Below, one piece after another: positions 20,694-29,159 of a stretch of 64,000 nucleotides of DNA. Location: NCBI GenBank assembly GCA_949422855.1, contig CASPLG010000001.1, forward strand, positions 33,488 to 97,487, read 5' to 3'. The DNA comes from an uncultured Eubacteriales bacterium. GTDB taxonomy: Bacteria; Bacillota; Clostridia; Oscillospirales; Acutalibacteraceae. The translations under genes were made by a program, and so were the position numbers. The first letter of the stretch is position 1. Every line of letters begins with the position of its first letter. The notes under the pieces were generated by a model. It was given only the letters and a program-made list of their open reading frames with translations, was not told the origin of the DNA and did not search any database.

Positions 20694-21377
20694 TCATTTC
20701 TTTAAAACTGCAATTACAGTCATAAACATTATTTTTATGTCATAGAAAAAATTAAATTTCTCTATATACTCTAAATTAAACTCCATCTTTTGCGGTAAAA
20801 CAGCCTCCACATATGCTTTTTCCGTATCATCAAACTTATCCAGAATTTCAGATTCATCTTTAAATTTTATACTGGCAAGAGAAGTTACCCCCGCCGGTAA
20901 GAGAAGTGTCGCCATCATTTTATCCGTGTATTTACTAACATATATAGGCATCTCCGGTCTAGTCCCGACAAAACTCATTTCACCTAAAAAAACATTTATC
21001 AGCTGAGGCAGTTCATCCAGCCTCAACTTCCTTATTAATCTGCCCACCCTCGTTATTCGCATATCTTCCTTTAGCGTAACCTGAGGACCTAAATTCTGGG
21101 CATTTTTTACCATTGTCCTGAATTTGAATATCCTAAATTTTCTGCCGTATTGAGTTATTCGTGTTTGCTTGAAAAAAATTCCTCCGGGAGAATCGCATTT
21201 TATTAGGATAGATATTACGGCCATCGGAATTGACAATAATATTAAGAGCACCAGCGATAATACAATGTCCCCTCCCCTTTTCAATAGAATGCTCAATTTT
21301 TTCTTCCTTAATATATCATAATAGTACCGCACACTCTCATTCTTCATGTTTTCCGGTAAGTCTTCCCAGCACAACAA
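20694..21377 (-). CDS. Undecaprenyl-phosphate sugar-1-phosphate transferase (bacterial sugar transferase family)
   Basis: 227 residues from a TTG start. A membrane helix (RGGDIVLSLVLLILLSIPMA) is followed by the family core: FKQTRITQYGRKFRIFKFRTM, GRLIRKLRLDELPQLINVFLGEMSFVGTRPE. It transfers a sugar phosphate to undecaprenyl phosphate, the first step of a lipid-linked polysaccharide. The frame is open back to an ATG at 21455, but that lies in the -35 box of the promoter. GGGGAGGAG sits 8 bases before the TTG at 21377, so I use that start. First gene of the long minus-strand run. Confidence 0.9.
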   Translation of the reverse strand: MLCWEDLPENMKNESVRYYYDILRKKKLSILLKRGGDIVLSLVLLILLSIPMAVISILIKCDSPGGIFFKQTRITQYGRKFRIFKFRTMVKNAQNLGPQVTLKEDMRITRVGRLIRKLRLDELPQLINVFLGEMSFVGTRPEMPIYVSKYTDKMMATLLLPAGVTSLASIKFKDESEILDKFDDTEKAYVEAVLPQKMEFNLEYIEKFNFFYDIKIMFMTVIAVLKK

Positions 21378-21426
21378 AATTGTTTCTCCTCCCCAAATAT
21401 TCATATATAAAAAACAGAGCACACTA

Positions 21427-21455
21427 ATTATACATTTAATGCCACATACTTTCAA
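21427..21455 (-). promoter_or_regulatory. Promoter of the polysaccharide/nfo/vanY-like/gltX/glnS run
   Basis: On the minus strand TTGAAA (21455-21450) and TATAAT (21432-21427) are spaced 17 bases. The transcript would start near 21420 with a ~45-base leader to the TTG at 21377. Intergenic gaps downstream to glnS are all under 60 bases, so one long transcript is plausible. Confidence 0.65.
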
Positions 21456-21498
21456 CCTGACTTATTCGGACTTACAAATCTTAACTTATAATACTTTC

Positions 21499-21526
21499 TT
21501 GCCAAAAGACAAATAAATTGTATAAT
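21499..21526 (+). promoter_or_regulatory. Promoter for the phosphopantetheinyl transferase
   Basis: TTGCCA at 21499-21504 and TATAAT at 21521-21526 with a 16-base spacer. Transcription would begin near 21533, too close to the ATG at 21534 for that codon to have its own ribosome site. Confidence 0.55.
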
Positions 21527-21547
21527 TAACACCATGACACGAAAATC

Positions 21548-21565
21548 AGGCGGTGAAAAAATATA
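21548..21565 (+). promoter_or_regulatory. Shine-Dalgarno that points to an AUA start codon
   Basis: AGGCGGTGA at 21548-21556 is one mismatch from the ideal AGGAGGTGA. Six bases later lies ATA (21563-21565), the only position in the phosphopantetheinyl transferase frame with correct spacing. There is no ATG, GTG or TTG in this frame between the in-frame TGA at 21554 and the TTG at 21623. Confidence 0.55.
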
Positions 21566-22252
21566 GTTTATCTTGCAAATATATCAGAAAATAGCGATGC
21601 CGGTCTTTGGGAAAAACTGTTTTTGCAGTGCCCCGAACAAAAAAAAGAGAGCATTAAGAGATTTAAATTTCCAAACGACAAAAAAAGAACTATTTTAGGA
21701 TGTAATTTATTGAATCTATTATTGCAAAAAAACGGCATAGCTCAATATCAAATAAAATATTCATCTCATGGAAAACCATACTTAGCCAGTGATAATTCGA
21801 ATGCCAAATTTAATATTTCTCACTCAGGGGATTGGGTTGTCTGTTGCTATAGTGATTCCGAGGTTGGTATCGATATAGAAAAAATCAGAAAAATAAACTG
21901 TGACAGAATAGCCAAAAGATTTTTCAGCAAACAAGAATATGAGTTTTTGAAAAATCAATGTGGCGAAAGTAAGACGCTTAAAAGTTTTTATGCTCTGTGG
22001 ACCCTAAAAGAAAGTTACATAAAAGCCTTAGGTGTAGGGCTTTCAATTCCACTCAAATCATTCTCAGTAATAGAAAACGGATATATAAAAGAAAAAATTA
22101 TTGACACACATACAAAAAAACCGTTTTACCTAAAGAATACTGAGTTTATACACGATTATAGCTTATCCATATGCCAGGAAAACAAAAAAGTTATAAAACA
22201 CTGTAACATTATTTCACTAAAACAGTTAATCACAAATAGTATTTTGGATTAG
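21563..22252 (+). CDS. Sfp-type 4'-phosphopantetheinyl transferase
   Basis: Transfers phosphopantetheine from CoA to carrier proteins. Motifs: GKPYL, FNISHSGDWVVC, the metal-binding VGIDIEKIRKIN and FYALWTLKESYIKALG. From the ATA at 21563 it is 229 residues, the family length, and begins IVYLANISENSDAGLWEKLF, which looks like the normal N-terminal strand (IYLA-I). The first standard start (TTG 21623) would delete that strand and has no ribosome site. A ten-codon ORF from ATG 21534 ends in a TAG that overlaps the ATA; a -1 slip at the A-run 21556-21561 is a less likely alternative. No NRPS/PKS gene is nearby, so acyl carrier protein is a possible target. Confidence 0.88.
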   Translation: MVYLANISENSDAGLWEKLFLQCPEQKKESIKRFKFPNDKKRTILGCNLLNLLLQKNGIAQYQIKYSSHGKPYLASDNSNAKFNISHSGDWVVCCYSDSEVGIDIEKIRKINCDRIAKRFFSKQEYEFLKNQCGESKTLKSFYALWTLKESYIKALGVGLSIPLKSFSVIENGYIKEKIIDTHTKKPFYLKNTEFIHDYSLSICQENKKVIKHCNIISLKQLITNSILD

Positions 22253-22322
22253 AAAATTATAAACAGATATATCAGTATGAAATCTTTTATTGGGCTCAAA
22301 TCTATGCATTTTTACCCAACGA

Positions 22323-22360
22323 CAAAAACAAAAGGGCTCTGTGATTTTATCAAAAGCCCT
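22323..22360 (-). terminator. Terminator of greA-lysS
   Basis: On the minus strand AGGGCT (22360-22355) and AGCCCT (22338-22333) form a stem around a 16-base loop, followed by a T-rich tail (TTTGTTTTTG). It lies ~40 bases past the lysS stop. Confidence 0.65.
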
Positions 22361-22400
22361 AACACAACCATATAACCCCGTATAAACACAGTACTAAGAC

Positions 22401-23900
22401 CTATTTATCCAGCGGTTTCATCGTTGGGAATATTATTACGTCTCTTATAGATGCACTGTCTGTCAGAAGCATCGCCAAACGGTCTATCCCCATCCCCATA
22501 CCGCCGGTAGGAGCCATCGCATATTCAAGTGCAGTAATAAAATCTTCATCTATCATGTTTGCCTCACTGTCGCCCGCAGCTCTCAATTCCATCTGATGTT
22601 TGAAACGCTCACGCTGGTCTATGGGATCATTAAGCTCCGAATAGGCATTTGCAAGCTCTCGCCCTGCAATGAATAACTCAAACCGTTCAACCAGTTGCTC
22701 AATGTCCTTCTTCCTTTTTGTAAGGGGAGAAATTTCCACCGGGTAATCATAGACAAAAGTCGGCTGAATAAGATTTTCTTCCACCTTTTCTTCAAACAGT
22801 AAATTAAGAAGTTCACCCCAGGAAAACTCCTTTTCGGGATTAATTCCAATCTTCTTAACCTCTTCCAATGCCTTGGTGTCATTTCCAATAAACTCAGCAA
22901 AGTCTATGCCCGTATACTCTTTCACTGCGTCAATCATACTTACACGTCTAAACGGTTTGGATAGATTTATCTCCGTCCCTTGGTATGTTATTTTCTCGCT
23001 CTCACATACTCCCTTTGCACAACTACTAATCAAATTTTCAGTAATATCCATCATATCATTGTAATCCGCATACGCCTCATAAAGTTCTATAGTAGTGAAC
23101 TCGGGGTTGTGCTTTATAGACATACCCTCATTGCGGAAAAGACGCCCTATTTCGTAAACCTTGTCCATCCCTCCGACGATAAGCCTCTTTAAATAAAGCT
23201 CAGGGGCAATCCTTAAATACAAATCTATATCCAGAGTATTATGGTGGGTAATAAACGGTCTGGCAGCCGCCCCTCCTGCAATAGAATTTAAAATCGGCGT
23301 TTCAACTTCTATATAACCAAGGTTATCCAAATAATTCCTGATAATTTTGATGATTTTGCTGCGTTTGATAAAAGTATCCTTTACCTCCGGATTCATAATT
23401 AAATCGACATATCTCTGCCTGTACCTCAAATCAGTATCTTTAAGACCGTGGAATTTTTCCGGCAGGGGGAGAAGCGATTTAGAAAGAAGTGTAAGCTCCT
23501 TAGCATGCACCGAGATTTCCCCTCGGCGAGTTTTAAAAACAAAACCTTTTATCCCAATGATATCCCCAATGTCCCAATAAGATAAACTTTTATATGCCTC
23601 TTCGCCAATATCGTCTATCTTAACATAGATCTGTATTCTCCCTTTTGAATCCAATATATCCATAAAAGAAGCTTTGCCCATGTCACGCCAGCTCATTATC
23701 CTTCCAGCAATCTGAACATCTTTATTTTCATAAGACTCAAAATTATCCTTTATTTCTTTCGAATAAGAATCTACATCAAAAGAGGTTATCTCAAATGGAT
23801 TTTGTCCGTTCTTCACCAAAGTATCAAGCTTATCTTTCCTTATCTTTATCAGTTCATTTTCACTCAGACTCTGCTGAGTATTATTTTTGCTTTCAGACAT
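22401..23900 (-). CDS. lysS: Lysyl-tRNA synthetase (class II)
   Basis: 499 residues from the ATG at 23900; a TTG three codons upstream (23909) is possible but lies only three bases from the GGGGGG ribosome site. An OB-fold anticodon domain ([18 protein letters not shown]) is followed by the class II core: motif 2 with [23 protein letters not shown], and motif 3 [17 protein letters not shown] near the C-terminus. It charges tRNA-Lys. greA lies upstream at 120 bases and the two share a strong promoter, the common Firmicutes greA-lysS pair. Confidence 0.97.
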   Translation of the reverse strand: MSESKNNTQQSLSENELIKIRKDKLDTLVKNGQNPFEITSFDVDSYSKEIKDNFESYENKDVQIAGRIMSWRDMGKASFMDILDSKGRIQIYVKIDDIGEEAYKSLSYWDIGDIIGIKGFVFKTRRGEISVHAKELTLLSKSLLPLPEKFHGLKDTDLRYRQRYVDLIMNPEVKDTFIKRSKIIKIIRNYLDNLGYIEVETPILNSIAGGAAARPFITHHNTLDIDLYLRIAPELYLKRLIVGGMDKVYEIGRLFRNEGMSIKHNPEFTTIELYEAYADYNDMMDITENLISSCAKGVCESEKITYQGTEINLSKPFRRVSMIDAVKEYTGIDFAEFIGNDTKALEEVKKIGINPEKEFSWGELLNLLFEEKVEENLIQPTFVYDYPVEISPLTKRKKDIEQLVERFELFIAGRELANAYSELNDPIDQRERFKHQMELRAAGDSEANMIDEDFITALEYAMAPTGGMGMGIDRLAMLLTDSASIRDVIIFPTMKPLDK

Positions 23901-24020
23901 TCTGCTCAATTCCCCCCATCAAAAGATATTTTTAAATGAAATTCCCGCCCCAAAATTAGATACCAAAAAACTCGCAGGAGGCTATTTTCTAAAAAATTCT
24001 GCCCTCTCGGAAAGTAAAGC

Positions 24021-24503
24021 CTACTTGGATATCTCAAGCACATCATATTCACAAATTCCATCCGGAGTCTCAACTTGAACCCTGTCCCCTACCTTATGCT
24101 CGAGAAGTCCCTTCCCAACGGGGCACTCATCGGAAATTTTCCCTTCCAACGGGTCAGCCTCATTAGAACCAACGATCCTGTACTGGTACTCTTCCTGATA
24201 TTTTACATCAAAAACTTTAACCACCGATCCAACATGTATAACTTCCGTACTCAATTCGTGCTCATCTATGACTTTGACCTTTTTCAAAATAGCTTCAATT
24301 TCAGCTATCCTGGCTTCAGCTATAGCCTGTTCGTTTTTAGCCTCATCATATTCACTGTTTTCGGAAAGGTCGCCAAATGACAATGCAACCTTAATTTTTT
24401 CCGCAATCTCTTTCCTTCTTACGGTTTTTAAATGATCCAACTCTTCCTCTAAGTTTCTTAAACCTTCCTCGGTCATCATAATTTGTTTATTAAGTCCGGG
24501 CAA
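24021..24503 (-). CDS. greA: Transcription elongation factor GreA
   Basis: 160 residues. The N-terminal coiled coil carries the acidic tip (SFGDLSENSEYDEAKNEQ) that enters the RNA-polymerase secondary channel to stimulate transcript cleavage in backtracked complexes. The C-terminal FKBP-like domain (YRIVGSNEADP, ISDECPVGKGLLEHKVGD) binds the polymerase rim. The start is TTG at 24503, with GAGGTGG six bases upstream. It is transcribed from the consensus promoter at 24543-24571. Confidence 0.97.
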   Translation of the reverse strand: MPGLNKQIMMTEEGLRNLEEELDHLKTVRRKEIAEKIKVALSFGDLSENSEYDEAKNEQAIAEARIAEIEAILKKVKVIDEHELSTEVIHVGSVVKVFDVKYQEEYQYRIVGSNEADPLEGKISDECPVGKGLLEHKVGDRVQVETPDGICEYDVLEISK

Positions 24504-24542
24504 CAGTTACCACCTCAAATTAAATGTTATAAACATCTGACT

Positions 24543-24571
24543 ATTATATTTAATAATAACTTGCATGTCAA
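24543..24571 (-). promoter_or_regulatory. Consensus promoter of greA-lysS
   Basis: TTGACA (24571-24566) and TATAAT (24548-24543) on the minus strand with a 17-base spacer, a perfect match to the sigma-A consensus. Confidence 0.75.
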
Positions 24572-24909
24572 TAAAAAGACCATGAAAATTTTTCAGTAAT
24601 ATTAATTTGTTAAAATTTTCTTTTGTTTTAAGCCGATATCGAGGTATCATAAATATCACGTATATACCCTACAAAAACTAACTGTTTCTTGTAAAGCAGT
24701 CAGATATCATGCACACAATCTACTATAAAAGTATGGTAATAATATCGTAAATAATTATATCAGACTGTCATAATAAGGAGGCGTATATTTATATAATTTA
24801 TATAAATCATTGTATATAATCTGCTAAAATCAAAAGATAACATGATATATCAACATTTTTACTAAAATACTTACTTTTTTATGTTTGAATTTCTCTGATA
24901 AACCTTAGC
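24572..24909 (+). other. AT-rich intergenic stretch with no gene seen
   Basis: About 340 bases between divergent promoters. It holds a good orphan ribosome site (AAGGAGG, 24775-24781) with no reading frame after it: the following codons hit stops at once. I see no tRNA or other RNA fold I can name. Confidence 0.4.
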
Positions 24910-24938
24910 TTGTCTAATTGCAAAATATGGTGTATAAT
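24910..24938 (+). promoter_or_regulatory. Promoter of the PHP-TSCPD pair
   Basis: TTGTCT at 24910-24915 and TATAAT at 24933-24938, spacer 17 bases, about 35 bases before the GTG start. Confidence 0.6.
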
Positions 24939-24972
24939 ATTAATATTATAAGTTTAGACGGGGGAGTTTTAA

Positions 24973-25809
24973 GTGTCGGCAGATTTACATTGTCATACAA
25001 AATTATCTGACGGGTCAACGGGCATAGATGAAATTATATATCTTGCGCGCAGATTGAAAATAGATACTATATCGGTAACAGACCATGATACTTTTGCTGG
25101 AGCAAAAAGGGCCAAAATTATTGGTCAAAGATGCGGAATAAACGTCATTATGGGAGCAGAAATTTCTTCTTTTGACGGGATCAGGCAAAAAGAAGTGCAT
25201 ATTTTGTGTTATATGTGTGATGCTACGGATCGACTGGAAGGGCTGTTTAAAAAAATTAATGAAAAACGCCAAAAAGCTGCATCTGTGATGCTAAAAAGAC
25301 TAATGAGATTTTATCCTGTCTCCGCTGAAATGATCTCAAAGAAAGCGCAAGGAAGTACAAATGTTTTTAAAAACCACATTGCACAGGCAATAATGGATGC
25401 GGGGTATGCTTTGCCTTACGGAATATTATTTGAAAAGCTTTTCGGAAAAAATGCAGAATCTTCGCTTGTTTGTGAATATCCGGATGTTCGAGAGGTAATT
25501 GAGCAAATACATGAAGCTAATGGATTGGCAGTGCTTGCTCATCCTAAGAGGTCAGATGTAATAGACGGTATAGCCGACTTCGTGGAAATGGGGCTTGATG
25601 GAATTGAGATTTGGCACCCCAGTGCAGATCAGACAGCCATAGGGGATTTACTCGACATAGCAGCGCAATATCGATTATTAACAACTGGAGGCAGCGATTT
25701 TCACGGCATGTATTCATCAGGAGTTCATCCTTTAGGATCTTGCACCACTCCGGAGGATAAAATCGAAGAAATGCACCATAGAAAACAGCAAATGTATAAA
25801 AAAATTTAG
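24973..25809 (+). CDS. PHP-domain phosphoesterase (YciV / RNase AM-like)
   Basis: 278 residues. Polymerase-and-histidinol-phosphatase fold with metal ligands in order: DLHCHTKLSDG, SVTDHDTFAG, MGAEISS, HILCYMCD, AVLAHPKR and GGSDFHG. Stand-alone PHP proteins of this length include 3',5'-nucleoside bisphosphate phosphatase/5'-3' RNase AM; the exact substrate is inferred from family only. The start is GTG at 24973 with GGGGGAG six bases before. The TSCPD gene follows at 13 bases and shares its terminator. Confidence 0.88.
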   Translation: MSADLHCHTKLSDGSTGIDEIIYLARRLKIDTISVTDHDTFAGAKRAKIIGQRCGINVIMGAEISSFDGIRQKEVHILCYMCDATDRLEGLFKKINEKRQKAASVMLKRLMRFYPVSAEMISKKAQGSTNVFKNHIAQAIMDAGYALPYGILFEKLFGKNAESSLVCEYPDVREVIEQIHEANGLAVLAHPKRSDVIDGIADFVEMGLDGIEIWHPSADQTAIGDLLDIAAQYRLLTTGGSDFHGMYSSGVHPLGSCTTPEDKIEEMHHRKQQMYKKI

Positions 25810-25822
25810 GGGTAAGTTTTTC

Positions 25823-26083
25823 ATGGATTACACTTATGAGCCAAAGGGAACGTGTTCAAAGAGAATAAAAATCACAGTGGATGAGAATAAAGGAAAAATT
25901 GTTAGTGTGGAGTTTGTAGGAGGCTGTGATGGGAATACAAAAGGCATATGCGCCTTACTGAAAGATATGGATATCGATGAGGCAATAAAGCGTCTGAAGG
26001 GTATCGATTGCAGAAATCGTGGGACGTCGTGCCCGGATCAGCTGGCCGTGGCTTTGGAAAATATAAAGAATACGGATTTGTAA
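25823..26083 (+). CDS. TSCPD-domain protein
   Basis: 86 residues. The protein shows the small TSCPD pattern: YEPKGTCSKRI at the start, VEFVGGCDGNTKGICALL in the middle, and the name-giving TSCPDQLA motif near residue 73. The Cys residues (about positions 10, 34, 41, 62, 70) suggest a metal or thiol site. The same domain occurs at the C-terminus of some ribonucleotide reductases, but the stand-alone protein has no assigned function. Cotranscribed with the PHP gene. Confidence 0.85.
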   Translation: MDYTYEPKGTCSKRIKITVDENKGKIVSVEFVGGCDGNTKGICALLKDMDIDEAIKRLKGIDCRNRGTSCPDQLAVALENIKNTDL

Positions 26084-26091
26084 AAATTTAA

Positions 26092-26141
26092 CGCCTGCAC
26101 TTTGGCCACATGTGGAATGAGACTAAAGGTTCAGGCTTTTT
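26092..26141 (+). terminator. Terminator after the PHP-TSCPD pair
   Basis: GCCTGCACTTT (26093-26103) pairs with AAGGTTCAGGC (26126-26136) with one mismatch and a G-U pair, followed by TTTTT. Confidence 0.7.
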
Positions 26142-26185
26142 ATATCTCCATGATATTTTTTAGATACTAGTCTGCAAATTTTGTC

Positions 26186-26213
26186 TTGAATATTAAAAAT
26201 TGCATGGTAGAAT
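26186..26213 (+). promoter_or_regulatory. Promoter of cdaA-cdaR
   Basis: TTGAAT at 26186-26191 and TAGAAT at 26208-26213 with a 16-base spacer. Confidence 0.5.
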
Positions 26214-26276
26214 CATTATTAATGAGAGTTTTCTATAACATAAGAGAAATCACTTATGTATGGAAGGAAGAAAAAG

Positions 26277-27137
26277 ATGGATTTTTTGTTGGGAATCTGG
26301 ACTGCATTTTTGAGCTTAATGAGTACATTTAAAATCTCGGATGGACTGGATGTTTTAGTGGTTTCATTTTTGATATATGGCTTTATAAAATTATTCCGCG
26401 AAACAAGGGCAGAACAGCTCGTTAAAGGGATACTTATATTGCTTATGGCATATGTGTTCTCCAGATATTTTCGCTTAAGTATGTTAAGCACGCTGCTTAG
26501 TAATTTTTTTCAGTTCAGTTTCTTAGCAATATTGGTAGTTTTTCAACCGGAGTTAAGACGTGCTCTTGAACACCTGGGGAGAAGTAATTTAGGCGATTAC
26601 TGGTCTAACCCTATAAATGGAGATGAGGACACATTCATCCATAAAATGAAAAGCATTATAAATGTAGTTGTAGATTCTGCAGTGATATTTCAAGAGGCAA
26701 AGGTTGGAGCTCTGATTGTCTTTGAAAGAAAGACAAAACTTGGAGAGATAATCGACACCGGTACAGTGGTCAAAGCAGAACCATCTATTGAGCTTATATC
26801 CAATATATTTTACAATAAAGCCCCTTTGCATGACGGCGCGATGATAGTAAAAGATGGTCTAGTCTATGCCGGGGGATGCATATTACCGCTTACTAGAAAT
26901 GAATCTTTAGGAAACGAACTTGGAACACGTCACAGAGCCGCAGTTGGAATCAGCGAGAATTCAGATGCCGTGGCCGTCGTTGTGTCTGAAGAAACCGGCG
27001 GTATATCAGTGGCATTAAACGGACAGTTAAAGCAGGGGTTTGACAAGGAAACTTTAAGTGATGAACTTACAAAACTTCTTTTACAAAACAATAGGAGTAT
27101 CTCTAAAAGTGTACTGTCTCATTTCCATAAGAAGTGA
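26277..27137 (+). CDS. cdaA: Diadenylate cyclase CdaA
   Basis: 286 residues. Three N-terminal membrane helices, then the DAC domain: LVVFQPELRRALEHLGR, the catalytic LHDGAM (D186-G-A) and GTRHRAA (R218-H-R). It joins two ATP into c-di-AMP, the second messenger that controls K+ uptake and osmolyte balance. GGAAGGAAG is six bases before the ATG at 26277; an earlier in-frame ATG (26256) overlaps that ribosome site and is rejected. It is followed directly by its usual regulator cdaR; glmM, the third gene of the typical cdaA-cdaR-glmM operon, is elsewhere in this window. Confidence 0.96.
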   Translation: MDFLLGIWTAFLSLMSTFKISDGLDVLVVSFLIYGFIKLFRETRAEQLVKGILILLMAYVFSRYFRLSMLSTLLSNFFQFSFLAILVVFQPELRRALEHLGRSNLGDYWSNPINGDEDTFIHKMKSIINVVVDSAVIFQEAKVGALIVFERKTKLGEIIDTGTVVKAEPSIELISNIFYNKAPLHDGAMIVKDGLVYAGGCILPLTRNESLGNELGTRHRAAVGISENSDAVAVVVSEETGGISVALNGQLKQGFDKETLSDELTKLLLQNNRSISKSVLSHFHKK

Positions 27138-27175
27138 GTTTAGCAGACAATCATATTCAAGAGAGGGAATTGTTT

Positions 27176-28459
27176 ATGAATAAGTATTTTGACAGGCTCC
27201 AAGAAAAATTAAGTAAAATAAGCATAAATATGATTTTTTACGATGATAAAGTAATTTTTTTATTCTCAATTCTAGCCTCCTTTACGATATGGGTCGGTAT
27301 AAACGCAAGCGGGACAGACAGCGCACCGGTTGTAATATCTGATATACCGGTAAATATAAATTTATCCGAAAGTGCATTGCAGGACGGCCTTAGGGTTTTT
27401 AGCGGCAATAACATAAAAGCTAAGGTAAGTATTTCGGGGAACAAAATTATTGTAGGACAGGTCAGTAAAGACGATATATCAATCACAGCCCAGCAGGCCG
27501 TAACAATAACGTCCCCGGGATCATATACTTTGCAACTTACGGCAAAAAAAACCGGGCTTCTTTCAGATTATGAATTCGTATCCGGGGTCGAACCTGCATT
27601 CATACCCGTGATGGTTGACAGATACAGAGAAGCAGAATTTAATATCGAACCGGAGATTGAATTTTCTGCAGATCCGGATTGTTTTTTGGGTGCAACTGTT
27701 TTATCGTCATCAAAGATTGTGCTGTCGGGACCGGAATCAGAAATGTCTAAAATAAAAAGAGTAGCTGCAAAAGGCAAAGTTGATGAGGAGCTCCACAGTA
27801 CATACACTACTAAAGTTCCTATCATTATGTATGATGCTTACGGTGAGCAGATTATAAGTGAGACGATTTCTGCCACAGTCAACGAAGTAGAAGTAAGCAT
27901 ACCCGTACTTATGAGAAAAAAATTAAAAATAAAGCCTAACTTTGTTAATGTCCCCCAGGGAATGGACTTGTCTTCCGGTATTGTTAAAGTTACACCGCCG
28001 TCTTTGGAGATAGCAGGTGCCCAAGATCAAATAAGTACGATGGAAACACTGGAACTTGAACCTATAGATTTCCACAATATAAATGTACAGCATAATAAAT
28101 TTGATATGCAGATAAACCTTCCGCCGGGGTGCAAAAGTCTCAATAACATATATAATACGGAGGTCTCTTTAGATATGTCAGGGTTTGGCGAAAAGTGCCT
28201 GTGGTTAGATCAAATTTCCTTTGTAAATGTTCCGGAAAATAAATCTGTAAAATCGTATACTGACAAAATAGAGGTTAAATTAATTGGTCCGCAGCAAAAA
28301 ATTAAGTCTTTAAATGCTGAAAGTGTATCAGCAGAAGTAGATTTACAGGGCAAAAATGATTTGCAGGGGGCTATGGAGATACCTGCAAAGATAGTTATTA
28401 AAAATTGTTCCGATACGTGGGTTTCAGGTGAACACTTAATTAATATAGAGATTTCATAA
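27176..28459 (+). CDS. cdaR: YbbR-domain protein, CdaA regulator CdaR
   Basis: 427 residues. An N-terminal membrane helix (VIFLFSILASFTIWVGINAS) precedes extracytoplasmic YbbR repeats, seen as recurring blocks of the type SGPESEMSKIKRVAAKGKVD, LEIAGAQDQISTMETLELEP and VKLIGPQQKIKSLNAESV. CdaR binds CdaA at the membrane and modulates c-di-AMP synthesis. The ATG at 27176 has GAGAGGG 8 bases upstream. A GTG at 27134 overlapping the cdaA stop is in frame, but lacks a good ribosome site and adds 14 polar residues. Confidence 0.9.
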   Translation: MNKYFDRLQEKLSKISINMIFYDDKVIFLFSILASFTIWVGINASGTDSAPVVISDIPVNINLSESALQDGLRVFSGNNIKAKVSISGNKIIVGQVSKDDISITAQQAVTITSPGSYTLQLTAKKTGLLSDYEFVSGVEPAFIPVMVDRYREAEFNIEPEIEFSADPDCFLGATVLSSSKIVLSGPESEMSKIKRVAAKGKVDEELHSTYTTKVPIIMYDAYGEQIISETISATVNEVEVSIPVLMRKKLKIKPNFVNVPQGMDLSSGIVKVTPPSLEIAGAQDQISTMETLELEPIDFHNINVQHNKFDMQINLPPGCKSLNNIYNTEVSLDMSGFGEKCLWLDQISFVNVPENKSVKSYTDKIEVKLIGPQQKIKSLNAESVSAEVDLQGKNDLQGAMEIPAKIVIKNCSDTWVSGEHLINIEIS

Positions 28460-28465
28460 AAACTG

Positions 28466-28493
28466 TTGACATATTGAGTAAATATGGTATCAT
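28466..28493 (+). promoter_or_regulatory. Promoter of the membrane-protein/CARF-nuclease pair
   Basis: TTGACA at 28466-28471 and TATCAT at 28488-28493 with a 16-base spacer, starting seven bases after the cdaR stop. About 90 bases of leader precede the next ATG. Confidence 0.6.
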
Positions 28494-28587
28494 TATAACA
28501 ATACTGATACCTTGTATATTTTGTTACCTATAGAAATAGTATAAATAACTTCGATTTGTAATATCCTAATTATCTGGGGGGATTTTT

Positions 28588-29139
28588 ATGGACATAGGGG
28601 ATGTAAAAAACTTAAGCGAAAATGAGAAAAAAATTTTAAATTTGGGAAAAGATGAGAATTTTAGGGATCAAGTCATAGAAATGAAGGACCGAGATATGTC
28701 CAAAGAAGAACGTATTAGTAAAATCAGGAAAATATTGTCAGAAAAAGGCATAGAGTATACTGAAAAAGACGCTGAACTTTTTGAAAGTATAATCAGAGGT
28801 GTGAAGGAAAAAAGGATCGAGCTAAACAGTGAAAACCTGAAGAAAATAACAGGGGGTTCGCTAACAGAAGAGGTAGAGGACATATTTGGAGGGGTTCCTG
28901 ATGACCAGATTCCTGCCAATATAAAGAGGAAAATAGCCGACAAGAAAGCCGCAGAGCAAAGAGAAAAAATCATAGCATACACAGTGTTTGGTTTACTGCT
29001 CTGGGGGGCTGGTGGTCTCGGTTATATTATGGGCCGTAGAAAATCAGGCGAAGAAGTTCACAAGGCACGTGCCGAAGGTTGGAAGTCCGGTTTTGATTAT
29101 GCTTCAGCCTATTGGCATGACAAGAATAAGAGCAGTTAA
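28588..29139 (+). CDS. Charged membrane protein of unknown function upstream of the CARF-nuclease
   Basis: 183 residues, family not recognised. Residues 1-~130 are highly charged and helical. One membrane helix lies at ~132-154 (IIAYTVFGLLLWGAGGLGYIMGRRK), and a short tail (GWKSGFDYASAYWHDK) follows. The stretch ENLKKITGGS near residue 90 looks like the end of a double-glycine (Nif11-like) leader, but the bulk of the protein after it is too long and polar for a typical bacteriocin, so this may be chance. GGGGGG lies 9 bases before the ATG. The next gene begins 20 bases after its stop, so they form a two-gene unit. Confidence 0.72.
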   Translation: MDIGDVKNLSENEKKILNLGKDENFRDQVIEMKDRDMSKEERISKIRKILSEKGIEYTEKDAELFESIIRGVKEKRIELNSENLKKITGGSLTEEVEDIFGGVPDDQIPANIKRKIADKKAAEQREKIIAYTVFGLLLWGAGGLGYIMGRRKSGEEVHKARAEGWKSGFDYASAYWHDKNKSS

Positions 29140-29159
29140 GAAAAGAAGTTGGATGACTT

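Noticed and set aside
24775-24800. Strong Shine-Dalgarno (AAGGAGG) in the 24.6-24.9 kb gap
   Set aside because: No reading frame longer than a few codons follows; stops occur in all three frames. Possibly chance or a dead gene.
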